64,000 bases of DNA from Longimicrobium sp. (GTDB taxonomy: Bacteria; Gemmatimonadota; Gemmatimonadetes; Longimicrobiales; Longimicrobiaceae), in assembly GCF_036388275.1 (NCBI RefSeq), contig NZ_DASVSF010000113.1:186001-250000 (forward strand), read 5' to 3'. The notes beneath the pieces were generated by a model. It searched no databases and was not told the DNA's origin. It saw only the letters and a program-made list of their open reading frames with translations. The position numbers and the translations under genes are program-made. Positions 1 through 7,375 of the stretch are shown piece after piece (the first letter of the stretch is position 1; the number at the start of each line of letters is the position of its first letter).

Positions 1-125
1 GACATCTCGCACTCGGAGACGTAGCGGGAGAGCTTGATTGAGGAGTACGCGACGGCCTCCAGAGCACCGAAGCGATCAACCAGCATCTCCAGCCAGCGCG
101 CGGGTGAGGCTCCATCCATCTTCAT
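1..125 (-). CDS. DRFGAxE-family small protein, copy 1 (partial, 3' end outside window)
   Basis: Reading the minus strand from an ATG at 125 gives 41 residues that run off the window edge. They include the core LEMLVDRFGALEAVAYSSIK. An AGGAGG ribosome site lies 6 nt upstream of the ATG. The same core occurs at 31354-31635 (LEMLSDRFGAFETIAFAS) and 58655-58906 (LEMLTDRFGAFEAIAYLS), so this is one family in three copies. Each copy is divergent from a small helix-turn-helix gene, here at 327. I recognise no named family. The complete copies are about 85-93 residues, soluble and mostly helical in appearance, so roughly half of this one is visible. Confidence 0.7.
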   Translation of the reverse strand, partial: MKMDGASPARWLEMLVDRFGALEAVAYSSIKLSRYVSECEM

Positions 126-183
126 CGCATCCTCCTCGTTGCTTGCGCCTCCGGCGGAGGATGCCTATCGTGTAGACATCCTG

Positions 184-201
184 ATCTGCCATCCGGCAGA
201 T
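184..201. promoter_or_regulatory. 18-bp perfect inverted repeat, possible operator
   Basis: ATCTGCC-ATCC-GGCAGAT lies between the divergent genes at 125 (minus) and 327 (plus). The position and symmetry suit a binding site for the HTH protein encoded at 327, but this is inference from placement only. Confidence 0.4.
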
Positions 202-211
202 TGGGAGATAG

Positions 212-251
212 AGGGCAGTCGCGAACTCTTGGCGGGGTGAGCGACTGCCCT
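212..251. promoter_or_regulatory. 11-bp inverted repeat with 18-nt loop
   Basis: AGGGCAGTCGC (212-222) pairs perfectly with GCGACTGCCCT (241-251) in the intergenic region of the divergent pair. A short pyrimidine stretch follows on the plus strand. It could be a second operator or a leader hairpin for the gene at 327. A terminator is less likely because no plus-strand gene is credible just upstream. Confidence 0.35.
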
Positions 252-326
252 TCCTTGTCTCTGTATGGTAATCCGCCTACTTGATTTTGTCAACGGATTC
301 CCGTACCGCTCGTCGGAGGCTGGAGC

Positions 327-569
327 GTGAGTGAATCGGAGAAGCTGCAACGGTTAGTACAGGAGATCATCCGGGAGAGTGAGCTGCCCCGCACCCTTCT
401 CGCGAAGGATGCGGAGATTAGCCGTGCTGCAATCGAAGCGTGGCTATCCGGTAATCGGAATCCGACGTCACAGAGCGCGGAACAGCTAGCTGCTGGGCTG
501 GAGCGGCGTGCGACGCGGCTCCAATACTTGGCGTTCCGGCTCCGCAACGGACTGGAGCAGGATGGCTAA
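327..569 (+). CDS. small HTH protein, copy 1
   Basis: 80 residues from a GTG start with GGAGG 7 nt upstream. The segment SRAAIEAWLSGNRNPTSQSA resembles the second half of an XRE-type helix-turn-helix, with the WLSGNR-type recognition helix end, followed by a helix EQLAAGLERRATRLQYLAFRL. The HTH at 58222-58479 has the same layout (SYGTVREWSRGARTPTDASV, then a helix with LEARAKTLLQLADRL). It is divergent from the DRFGAxE gene at 1-125 and sits upstream of the uvrA-like gene. Probably a DNA-binding repressor of the divergent pair; the target is unknown. Confidence 0.65.
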   Translation: MSESEKLQRLVQEIIRESELPRTLLAKDAEISRAAIEAWLSGNRNPTSQSAEQLAAGLERRATRLQYLAFRLRNGLEQDG

Positions 570-641
570 ATCCGTATACGATCTTGTCTACCACGCTTCG
601 GAAAATTTGCATCATCAGAAACACCACGGGCGGCTGAAGGC

Positions 642-3170
642 ATGAAGGCACGGAACAGCGGCGGGACGGGTGGCGCACATAAGTTCGTGCGGGTGCGGGG
701 GGCGCGGGAGCACAACCTCAAGAACGTGAACGTCGACATTCCCCGCGACGCGCTGGTGGTGTTCACCGGGGTCTCAGGATCGGGCAAGTCGTCGCTCGCG
801 TTCGGCACGCTGTACGCCGAGGCGCAGCGGCGATACCTGGAGTCGGTGGCGCCGTACGCGCGGCGGCTGTTCCACCAGATGGGCATCCCCGACGTCGACG
901 AGATCGACGGCATTCCGCCCGCCGTGGCCCTGCAGCAGCAGCGCGGCACGCCCACCACGCGCTCGTCCGTCGGCAGCGTGACCACGCTCAGCAACCTGCT
1001 GCGGATGCTGTACTCGCGCGCCGGCGACTACCCGCCCGGCCAGCCCATCATCTACGCCGAGGCCTTCTCCCCCAACACCCCCGAGGGCGCCTGCCCCCAG
1101 TGCCACGGGCACGGCCGCATCTACACGGTCACCGAGCAGTCCATGGTGCCCGACCCGTCGCTCACCATCCGCGAGCGCGCCGTCGCCGCGTGGCCGCAGG
1201 CGTGGGGCGGGCAGAACCAGCGCGACATCCTGGTCACCCTTAGCTACGACGTGGACCGTCCCTGGCGCGACCTGCCGCAGGACATCCGCGACTGGATCCT
1301 CTTCACCGACGAGCAGCCCGTCGTCCCCGTCTACCCCGGCTATACGCCGGAGGAGACGCGAAAGGCGCTCAAGCGCAAGGAGGAGCCCAACTACATGGGC
1401 ACCTTCAGCAGCGCGCGCCGGCACGTGCTGCACACCTTCGCCAACACGCAGAGCGCGTCCATGCGGCGGCGGGTGATGCAGTACATGCTCAGCACCGACT
1501 GCCCCGCGTGCGGCGGCAAACGGCTGAACCCGGCGTCGCTGGCGGTGACGTTCGCGGGGATGGACATCACCGAGCTAGGCCGCCTGCCGCTGGCGCGCCT
1601 GGCCGCGCTCGTCCGCCCGTACGCGCAAGGAACGGCGGGGGGAGCGGAGGATGTGGATCACCCGGAACGGGCGCTCGTGGCGCACCGCATCGCCCAGGAC
1701 CTGGCGGCGCGGCTGGAGGTGCTGCTGGACCTGGGACTGGGATACCTGTCCATCGAGCGCAGCACGCCCACGCTCTCCCCTGGCGAGCTGCAGCGGCTGC
1801 GGCTCGCCACGCAGGTGCGATCCAACCTGTTCGGCGTGGTCTACGTGCTCGACGAGCCCTCCGCCGGCCTGCATCCGGCGGACACCGAGGCGCTGCTCCG
1901 CGCGCTGGACGGGCTGCTGGCCGCGGGCAACTCGCTCTTCGTGGTGGAGCACGAGATGGATGTCATCCGCCACGCCGACTGGATCGTGGACGTGGGCCCC
2001 GCAGCGGGCGAGGGCGGCGGACGCGTGCTCTACAGCGGCCCGCCCGCGGGCCTCGCGGACGTGGCCGAGTCGCAGACGCGCCGCCACCTCTTCGGCGAGA
2101 CGCGGCCGCCCGCGGGCATGCCGCGCGAGCCGAAGGGATGGCTGGCCCTGGAATCCGTCACCCGCAACAACCTGCACGAGCTGGATGTGCGCTTTCCGCT
2201 GGGCGTGTTCACCAGCGTCAGCGGCGTATCGGGATCAGGCAAGAGCAGCCTGGTGAGCCAGGTGCTCGTGGAGCTCGTCGCCGGGCACCTGGGCCACGAG
2301 ATCCCCACGTCAGCGGAAGACGAGGACGATGCCGACCATCCGTCCACCATCCCCGTCGGCGGGCGGATCGCGGGCGGGATGGAGGGCATCCGCCGCCTGG
2401 TGCAGGTGGACCAGAAGGCCATCGGGCGCACGCCGCGCAGCAACCTGGCGACGTACACGGGGCTGTTCGACCACGTCCGCCGCCTCTTCGCCGCCACGCC
2501 GGACGCGAAGAAGCGGCGCTACGACGCGGGCCGGTTCTCGTTCAACGTGGTTAAGGGGCGCTGCGAGACGTGCGAGGGCGAGGGGTTCGTGATGGTGGAA
2601 CTGCTCTTTCTCCCCAGCGTCTACGCGCCCTGCCCCGCCTGCCACGGCGCGCGTTACAACGCGCAGACGCTGGAGATCCGTTTGCGAGGGCGCAACATCG
2701 CCGAGGTGCTGGGGATGACGGTGGATGCCGCGTACGAGTTCTTCGCGGGGGAAGATACCGTGCGCCGCTCTCTGCACGTGCTGCGGGAAGTCGGATTGGG
2801 CTACCTGCGCCTGGGCCAGCCCGCCACGGAGCTATCCGGCGGCGAGGCGCAGCGGATCAAGCTCGCCACCGAGCTGCAGCGCTCGCAACGCGGCCACTCG
2901 CTCTACGTGCTGGACGAGCCCACCACCGGCCTGCACCCGTCCGACGTGGAGAAGCTGGTGGCGCAGCTGCACGGGCTGGTGGATGCCGGCCACACGGTCG
3001 TGGTGGTCGAGCACGACATGCACGTGATCGCCGGGAGCGACTGGGTGATCGACATCGGCCCCGGTGCGGGCGAGGAAGGCGGCCGCGTGGTCGCCGCGGG
3101 CCCGCCCGCCGTAGTCGCGCAGACGCCGGAAAGCCGCACCGCGCCCTATCTCGCACGAGAGTTGGGGTGA
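642..3170 (+). CDS. uvrA: UvrA-like excinuclease ABC ATPase
   Basis: 842 residues, shorter than the roughly 940 of housekeeping UvrA. Two ABC modules are visible: Walker A GVSGSGKSS at about 43-51 and again at about 528-536, with signatures LSPGELQRLRLAT near 378 and LSGGEAQRIKLATEL near 730. Zinc-finger cysteine pairs are present: CPQCHGHG, CPACGGKRLNP, and CETCEGEG with CPACHGARYN. The family binds damaged DNA, and short paralogues are also linked to self-resistance against DNA-binding antibiotics. The shorter length suggests the paralogue class rather than the main repair UvrA. Three broken copies of its 3' end lie downstream, interleaved with peptide genes. Confidence 0.88.
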   Translation: MKARNSGGTGGAHKFVRVRGAREHNLKNVNVDIPRDALVVFTGVSGSGKSSLAFGTLYAEAQRRYLESVAPYARRLFHQMGIPDVDEIDGIPPAVALQQQRGTPTTRSSVGSVTTLSNLLRMLYSRAGDYPPGQPIIYAEAFSPNTPEGACPQCHGHGRIYTVTEQSMVPDPSLTIRERAVAAWPQAWGGQNQRDILVTLSYDVDRPWRDLPQDIRDWILFTDEQPVVPVYPGYTPEETRKALKRKEEPNYMGTFSSARRHVLHTFANTQSASMRRRVMQYMLSTDCPACGGKRLNPASLAVTFAGMDITELGRLPLARLAALVRPYAQGTAGGAEDVDHPERALVAHRIAQDLAARLEVLLDLGLGYLSIERSTPTLSPGELQRLRLATQVRSNLFGVVYVLDEPSAGLHPADTEALLRALDGLLAAGNSLFVVEHEMDVIRHADWIVDVGPAAGEGGGRVLYSGPPAGLADVAESQTRRHLFGETRPPAGMPREPKGWLALESVTRNNLHELDVRFPLGVFTSVSGVSGSGKSSLVSQVLVELVAGHLGHEIPTSAEDEDDADHPSTIPVGGRIAGGMEGIRRLVQVDQKAIGRTPRSNLATYTGLFDHVRRLFAATPDAKKRRYDAGRFSFNVVKGRCETCEGEGFVMVELLFLPSVYAPCPACHGARYNAQTLEIRLRGRNIAEVLGMTVDAAYEFFAGEDTVRRSLHVLREVGLGYLRLGQPATELSGGEAQRIKLATELQRSQRGHSLYVLDEPTTGLHPSDVEKLVAQLHGLVDAGHTVVVVEHDMHVIAGSDWVIDIGPGAGEEGGRVVAAGPPAVVAQTPESRTAPYLARELG

Positions 3171-3285
3171 GGCAGCCCTTCGCATCGGCGGCAGATGAGG
3201 CCCCGGTGGCGCCAGCCAATCAGCCAGTATGAAGCTGCCGATCTGCACGCTTTGGCTCAGCGCCCCCTGACAGGACTCATCCGCA

Positions 3286-3328
3286 GACAAAAACGACCGC
3301 GCCACGGCAAAAGCCATGTCTCGGTCGT
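3286..3328 (-). terminator. rho-independent terminator of precursor peptide 1
   Basis: On the minus strand the stem formed by 3322-3328 and 3293-3299 (ACGACCG / CGGTCGT), with an inner GGC/GCC hairpin, is followed directly by TTTTTGT. It lies 45 nt after the stop of the gene at 3373-3579. Confidence 0.7.
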
Positions 3329-3372
3329 CCTTTCGCCGGGATAACCCGACGCCTCCTGGTATAGGGCCGTCC

Positions 3373-3579
3373 TCAGCAGCAGGCGGTCGGGGGCTCGGTC
3401 AGCGGGCAGAAGCAATTGTCGGGACCACTGCAACTGTTGCCGTCACAGGTGCCGTCCGTGCCGCCGCTGGGGTCGTAGCCGTTCACAGTCCCCTGCGTTG
3501 CCGCGCCCTTGCCGGTCGCGAACGCCTCTACCTTCAGCTCGTCCACGTTCAGCCGCAGTTTCTTCGGGTTGATGCTCAT
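3373..3579 (-). CDS. pinensin-like lanthipeptide-type precursor 1
   Basis: 68 residues with GAGGAGG 7 nt before the ATG. The leader KKLRLNVDELKVEAF matches the LxLxxxxLxVxxF pattern of pinensin-family leaders. A conserved TxGTVxGxD junction follows, then a Ser/Thr/Cys-rich tail ending CC with five more cysteines. Two paralogues lie at 3915-4103 and 5047-5238. The usual product is a ribosomally made peptide modified by dehydration and thioether rings, but no LanB, LanC, LanM, protease or transporter gene is in the window. The core boundary is not determinable here; the GTVNGYD region is conserved and may belong to the leader. Confidence 0.75.
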   Translation of the reverse strand: MSINPKKLRLNVDELKVEAFATGKGAATQGTVNGYDPSGGTDGTCDGNSCSGPDNCFCPLTEPPTACC

Positions 3580-3657
3580 GTTTCGCCCTCCTCAAAAATG
3601 TTGCGGATTACGTATCGGTTGAGGTGAAATTACCTGGAGTAGGCGCACAGCGCAACC

Positions 3658-3806
3658 CACGTGATCGCCGGCAGCGACTGGGTGATCGACGTCGGCCCCG
3701 GCGCGGGCGAGGAAGGCGGGCGCGTGGTCGCCGCCGGTCCGCCCGCCATGGCTGCCGCGCCAGGGAGCCGCACCGCGCCCTACCTCGCGCGGGTGCTAAG
3801 GGTGAG
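3658..3806 (+). pseudogene. uvrA 3'-end remnant 1
   Basis: Plus-strand DNA here encodes HVIAGSDWVIDVGPGAGEEG and continues to SRTAPYLARVL. It matches the last ~49 codons of the intact uvrA-like gene (about 3022-3168) closely at both DNA and protein level. There is no start codon or ATPase core, so it is a fragment from duplication. It begins at the same codon (His-Val-Ile-Ala-Gly) as the next remnant at 4232. Confidence 0.85.
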
Positions 3807-3837
3807 GGGCCAAAGCACGACGATTCGCATAATCGCA

Positions 3838-3875
3838 GCGGAGGCGCTCCCTTCAATCCAGGAAAGCGCCTCCGC
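3838..3875 (-). terminator. hairpin downstream of precursor peptide 2
   Basis: GCGGAGGCGCT (3838-3848) pairs perfectly with AGCGCCTCCGC (3865-3875), 40 nt after the stop of the minus-strand peptide gene. There is no strong U-tract. The same hairpin recurs at 4972-5007 in the equivalent place after peptide 3, which supports a shared function. Confidence 0.55.
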
Positions 3876-3914
3876 ACGCGTTCTTCGCTTGTTGATGCTG
3901 GTGCGCGGTGAGGT

Positions 3915-4103
3915 TCAGCAGCAGTCGCTGAAATACAGGTGCTGGCTGCCCGGCATAGGTTGGCAGATGCAGCGGTCCGGCTCACTGTAGGAATAGTGGG
4001 AATCGAAGCCATGCACCGTTCCGCGGGTCACCGGCGAGTCCGGCTGTGCCTCGAACTGCTCGACGGACAGCTTCTCGATCTCCAATTTGAGCTTCTTCTT
4101 CAT
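3915..4103 (-). CDS. pinensin-like lanthipeptide-type precursor 2
   Basis: 62 residues, start supported by GAGGTGAG just upstream. The leader KKKLKLEIEKLSVEQFEAQ leads into PDSPVTRGTVHGFDS and a tail with CIC and a terminal CC. The leader is nearly identical to peptide 3 (5047-5238), while the tails differ strongly, as expected when a modifying enzyme recognises the leader and the core diversifies. It lies between two uvrA remnants. Modification enzymes are not present in the window. Confidence 0.75.
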   Translation of the reverse strand: MKKKLKLEIEKLSVEQFEAQPDSPVTRGTVHGFDSHYSYSEPDRCICQPMPGSQHLYFSDCC

Positions 4104-4231
4104 TGCTCACCTCGCTGCTGACACGTTAGGACCGGGCGGCACTCGCCCATGCTGGGCAAGCCGCATCCGACGTTGCGACAAAACGTAATACGACTGATTT
4201 CGCTAAGCAAGGCACCGTACGTGGAGTGTAC

Positions 4232-4377
4232 GGCATGCACGTCATCGCCGGCAGCGACTGCGTGGTCGACATCAGCCCTGGCGCGGAAGGCGTCCGCGTC
4301 ACCGCCGACCCGCCCGCCGTCGTGGCGCAGACATCGGAGAGCCGCACCCGATCTCGCACGAGAATTGGAGGGAGGGC
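4232..4377 (+). pseudogene. uvrA 3'-end remnant 2
   Basis: Encodes a decayed copy of the uvrA C-terminus: MHVIAGSDCVVDISPGAEG, then PPAVVAQTSESRT. Relative to the intact gene it has small deletions and a changed frame near the end (the last codons read correctly only in a shifted frame, ...ARELG to SRTRIG). It starts at the same uvrA codon as remnant 1. Confidence 0.8.
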
Positions 4378-4469
4378 AGTCCCGTCACATGGGCGGTGGG
4401 GTTCTTGCTTGTCGGGATCGTTCGGACGCGCCACCAGGCAGCCAGCCGAACCCAGAGAAGAGATCATCC

Positions 4470-4817
4470 ATGCGACCGCCGCGGTACCACTTTCCCGACG
4501 AAGTCCGCTCGGCCACACGCGAGATGGCCGCCCAAACCGTACGTGACGGGACGGTAGCGGGCACGCCGGAAGAGCTCGATGCCTGGATCCTGCAGGCGCG
4601 GGACGTTCGTGAGCCCCTGGAGCGCGGCGGGTACGCGACCGAGTTCACCGCGGCCGACCTGTTTCCGCTGTACGAGGTGATGGTGGAAAAGGCCGGCGGC
4701 GGCGTGCCCCGGGCTGAGGCCGCTGCCCCCTCGCGCTCCCCGTCGAGAGTGGGGATGCTCGCCGCGGTAGCCGTCGCGATCGCGGTGATCGTCGCGCTGG
4801 TGCTCACCCTGGGCTGA
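4470..4817 (+). CDS. small C-terminally anchored membrane protein
   Basis: 115 residues from an ATG at 4470. The soluble N-terminal part (about 1-90) is charged, with no recognised domain. A single hydrophobic helix, VGMLAAVAVAIAVIVALVLTL, reaches to two residues from the C-terminus, so the protein is probably tail-anchored with its bulk in the cytoplasm. Ribosome site AGAAGAGA is only moderate. It is inserted between uvrA remnant 2 and precursor 3. Function unknown; a link to the peptides rests on position only. Confidence 0.55.
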   Translation: MRPPRYHFPDEVRSATREMAAQTVRDGTVAGTPEELDAWILQARDVREPLERGGYATEFTAADLFPLYEVMVEKAGGGVPRAEAAAPSRSPSRVGMLAAVAVAIAVIVALVLTLG

Positions 4818-4971
4818 TTTCCCAGCCGACGACCGCGCGCTGTCCGGCGGGCGCCGCCGACCTCAGCGCAACGTTGCGCGGCCGGACCTTCGTTCACCCG
4901 TCACTTTCCATCAGGATAGCCGCCCGCTCGGGCTGGGGTGAGCGGACAAAGCAAGACGTTCGCACGACGCA

Positions 4972-5007
4972 GCGGAGGCGCTCCGTTCGACCAGGGAGTG
5001 CCTCCGC
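4972..5007 (-). terminator. hairpin downstream of precursor peptide 3
   Basis: GCGGAGGCGCTCC (4972-4984) pairs with GGAGTGCCTCCGC (4995-5007), a 13-bp stem with one G-T pair. It is the counterpart of the hairpin at 3838-3875, 40 nt after the stop of the peptide at 5047-5238. Confidence 0.55.
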
Positions 5008-5046
5008 ACTTACCTTATCCACTTGTTGTTGATGGTGAACGGAGGC

Positions 5047-5238
5047 TCAGCAGCACCCGCTCCAATCACAGGACCAAGTTTCATACGGAGGGGGGAGGCA
5101 GTACCTGCACGGCTCGCTGAGGCCAATACCGTCCGTTTCGAATCCATGAACCGTTCCGCGGCTCACTGGCGAGTCCGGATGTGTGTTGAACTGCTCCACG
5201 CGCAGTTCGTCGATCTGCAATCTGAGCTTCTTCTTCAT
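5047..5238 (-). CDS. pinensin-like lanthipeptide-type precursor 3
   Basis: 63 residues, GAGGTGG just upstream of the ATG. The leader KKKLRLQIDELRVEQFNTH is followed by PDSPVSRGTVHGFET and a tail containing CRYC, a single C and a final CC. It is the closest paralogue of peptide 2. Six residues around SRGTVHGF are shared across the set, so cleavage may lie on either side of that block. The gene is transcribed toward the uvrA remnants. No maturation genes are nearby, so the enzymes would have to act from elsewhere in the genome. Confidence 0.75.
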   Translation of the reverse strand: MKKKLRLQIDELRVEQFNTHPDSPVSRGTVHGFETDGIGLSEPCRYCLPPPYETWSCDWSGCC

Positions 5239-5313
5239 CGTCCACCTCGCTGACGAAAGGCTGGCTGTCGGGGGTACTCGTCCGGTCCGGACGAGCCGCT
5301 CACAGGTCCAGCA

Positions 5314-5340
5314 AACTTAATATGCCATTTTATATATGCA
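5314..5340 (-). promoter_or_regulatory. AT-rich patch, likely promoter of precursor 3
   Basis: The minus strand reads TTGCATATATAAAATGGCATATTAAG, the only AT-rich stretch in this otherwise GC-rich interval. It lies ~75-100 nt upstream of the peptide start. Exact -35 and -10 boxes cannot be fixed by eye. Confidence 0.3.
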
Positions 5341-5362
5341 ACTGCGCGCGTGGCGCCACGAC

Positions 5363-5390
5363 GTGGGCGTGATCGCCGGCAGCGACTTAC
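5363..5390 (+). pseudogene. short uvrA remnant 3
   Basis: DVGVIAGSD is encoded here, then similarity stops. The nucleotides GTGATCGCCGGCAGCGAC match uvrA and remnant 1 at the same starting codon as the other remnants. It is very short and convincing only because two longer copies share the same left edge. Confidence 0.45.
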
Positions 5391-5503
5391 ATTGGCCCGG
5401 GCACCGCCGTCGTAGGGCGGTCCGCCTTGCGCGGCCCGCCTCCGGTGTGCTTGTTTGGTGCCTCCCGCCCTGCCACGTCCACATCGTCCCCATCGGTCCA
5501 TCC

Positions 5504-6865
5504 ATGCCCTCGCCCGCACGCGCAAGCTTTTTCCCACGCTGGACGCCCGCCGCCGGCGGGGTGATCGGCCCCGAGGAGCGCCTGCCATGGGGACAGACAC
5601 TCGTCGTCGGAGTGCAGCACGTGTTCGCCATGTTCGGCGCCACGGTGCTGGTGCCCATCCTCATGGGCTTCGATCCCAACACCTCCGTGTTCTTCTCGGG
5701 GATCGGAACGCTGCTCTTCTTCGTGGTCGTGGGCGGCAGGGTGCCCAGCTACCTGGGGAGCAGCTTCGCCTTCGTGGCGGTCGCGGCGACGGCCACGGGG
5801 TACGCGGGCAAGGGGCCGAACCCCAACATCGGCGTGGCGCTGGGCGGCATCATCGCGGCGGGGGCGCTGTACGCCCTCATCGGCCTGATCGTGATGGCGA
5901 CCGGATACCGGTGGATGGAGCGGCTGATGCCTCCCGTGGTCACCGGCGCGGTGGTGGCGGTGATCGGGCTGAACCTGGCGCCTGTGGCGGTGCGCGGCAT
6001 CAGCGGCAGCGGCTTCGACACGGCGATCGGGCTGGCGACGGTGCTGGCGACCTGCGCCGTGGCCGTCTACGCGCCCGGGCTGCTGCGCCGCGTGCCCATC
6101 CTGCTGGGCGGAGTGCTCGGCTACCTGCTGTACCTGGTGCTGGCCAACGGAATGGGGCTGGGGCCGGCGGTGAACTTCGCGCCGCTGCGCGAGGCGGCGT
6201 GGGTGGGCCTTCCCAACTTTTCGCGTCCCGTCTTCCGCTGGGACGTGGCGCTGCTCTTCGCCCCGGCGGCCCTGGTGCTGGTGGCGGAGAACCTGGGGCA
6301 CGTCAAGGCGGTGGGGGCCATGACGGGGGAGTCGCTGGACCGCTACCTGGGCCGCGCGTTCCTGGGCGACGGGCTGGCGTGCATGGTGGCGGGGGCGGGC
6401 GGCGGCACGGGTGTGACGACCTACGCCGAGAACATCGGGGTGATGGCGGTGACGCGCATCTACTCCACCCTCATCTTCGTGGTGGCGGCGGTCGCGGCGG
6501 TGATCATGGGATTGTCACCCAAGTTCGGCGCGCTCGTGGGGACCATCCCGGGTCCGGTGCTCGGTGGGTTGTCGCTGGTGCTCTTCGGGCTGATCGCGGT
6601 TACGGGCGCGCGTATCTGGGTGCAGAGCCGGGTGGATTTCTCCAACAACCGCAACCTGGTGACGGCCTCGGTCACCCTGATCATCGGCACGGGCGACCTG
6701 GTGCTGAAGCTGGGCGGGTTCTCCATCGGGGGCATCGGCACCGCGACGTTCGGCGCCATCATCATCTACCAGCTGCTGCGCGAGCCGGCCGGCCGCCACG
6801 ACGCCCTGGCCGTGGCGGATTCCGGCGTGGACCTCGCCACGGTGCCATCCACGGCGGTACACTGA
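5504..6865 (+). CDS. NCS2 family uracil/xanthine permease
   Basis: 453 residues from ATG 5504, the usual length of UraA-type transporters; the frame stays open further upstream, but that part lies over the uvrA remnant and is not conserved-looking. Many hydrophobic helices are evident. The family block GGTGVTTYAENIGVMAVTRI is present near residues 300-320, together with the early QHVFAMFGATVLVPILMG segment. The family imports uracil or other nucleobases with protons through the inner membrane. The substrate is probably uracil by the block sequence. It stands alone, with no pyrimidine salvage gene beside it. Confidence 0.88.
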   Translation: MPSPARASFFPRWTPAAGGVIGPEERLPWGQTLVVGVQHVFAMFGATVLVPILMGFDPNTSVFFSGIGTLLFFVVVGGRVPSYLGSSFAFVAVAATATGYAGKGPNPNIGVALGGIIAAGALYALIGLIVMATGYRWMERLMPPVVTGAVVAVIGLNLAPVAVRGISGSGFDTAIGLATVLATCAVAVYAPGLLRRVPILLGGVLGYLLYLVLANGMGLGPAVNFAPLREAAWVGLPNFSRPVFRWDVALLFAPAALVLVAENLGHVKAVGAMTGESLDRYLGRAFLGDGLACMVAGAGGGTGVTTYAENIGVMAVTRIYSTLIFVVAAVAAVIMGLSPKFGALVGTIPGPVLGGLSLVLFGLIAVTGARIWVQSRVDFSNNRNLVTASVTLIIGTGDLVLKLGGFSIGGIGTATFGAIIIYQLLREPAGRHDALAVADSGVDLATVPSTAVH

Positions 6866-6960
6866 GGCCCAGCAGGGGAACGGGATGCCGGCAGCGCCAC
6901 GATCTGCACAAGGCTGGAGTGGGCCGCGGGATCTTCGAAGCTTTCAACGGCGAGGCGAGA

Positions 6961-7311
6961 ATGGGCGTGACCGGAATCGGCGGGTTTTTCTTCCGCGCAA
7001 AGGATCCGAAGGCATTGCAGGCCTGGTATGCCGAGCATCTCGGCGTGGGGTCGGCCCCCTACGGCTCGTGGGACACGCAGGCGGGGCCCAGCGTCTTTGC
7101 GCCGTTCAAGTCCGACACCGATTACTTTGCCGCGGACCGCCAGTGGATGCTCAACCTGCGCGTGGACGATCTCGACGGCCAGTGCGCGGCGCTCCGCGCG
7201 GCGGGGATCGAGGTAATCACCAAGCCCGAGTGGGACATGCCGGGCGTCGGCCGCTTCGCGCGTATCCATGATCCGGAGGGGAACGCCATCGAGTTGTGGC
7301 AGCCCGAATAG
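6961..7311 (+). CDS. VOC (glyoxalase/bleomycin-resistance) family protein
   Basis: 116 residues forming one vicinal-oxygen-chelate domain of two beta-alpha-beta-beta-beta halves. The first half starts GIGGFFFRAKDPKALQAWYAEHLG; the second has LNLRVDDLDGQCAALRAAGI and ends HDPEGNAIELWQP, with the typical metal-site glutamate in IELW. Proteins of this type include dioxygenases, isomerases and binding proteins, so the reaction cannot be assigned. It lies between the permease and the cyclophilin gene on the same strand. Confidence 0.85.
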   Translation: MGVTGIGGFFFRAKDPKALQAWYAEHLGVGSAPYGSWDTQAGPSVFAPFKSDTDYFAADRQWMLNLRVDDLDGQCAALRAAGIEVITKPEWDMPGVGRFARIHDPEGNAIELWQPE

Positions 7312-7375
7312 TGCGCTCCGGGCGCCAACTTCCTCAGCCCTGACAAACGGCCGCTCCCGAATCCGGCTCCGATCG

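Noticed and set aside
34..240. 68-codon plus-strand frame
   Set aside because: It is antisense to the DRFGAxE gene start, which has conserved paralogues and a good ribosome site.
3624..3990. Two plus-strand frames between precursors 1 and 2
   Set aside because: They encode only the uvrA C-terminal fragment and antisense of precursor 2, so they are remnants, not genes.
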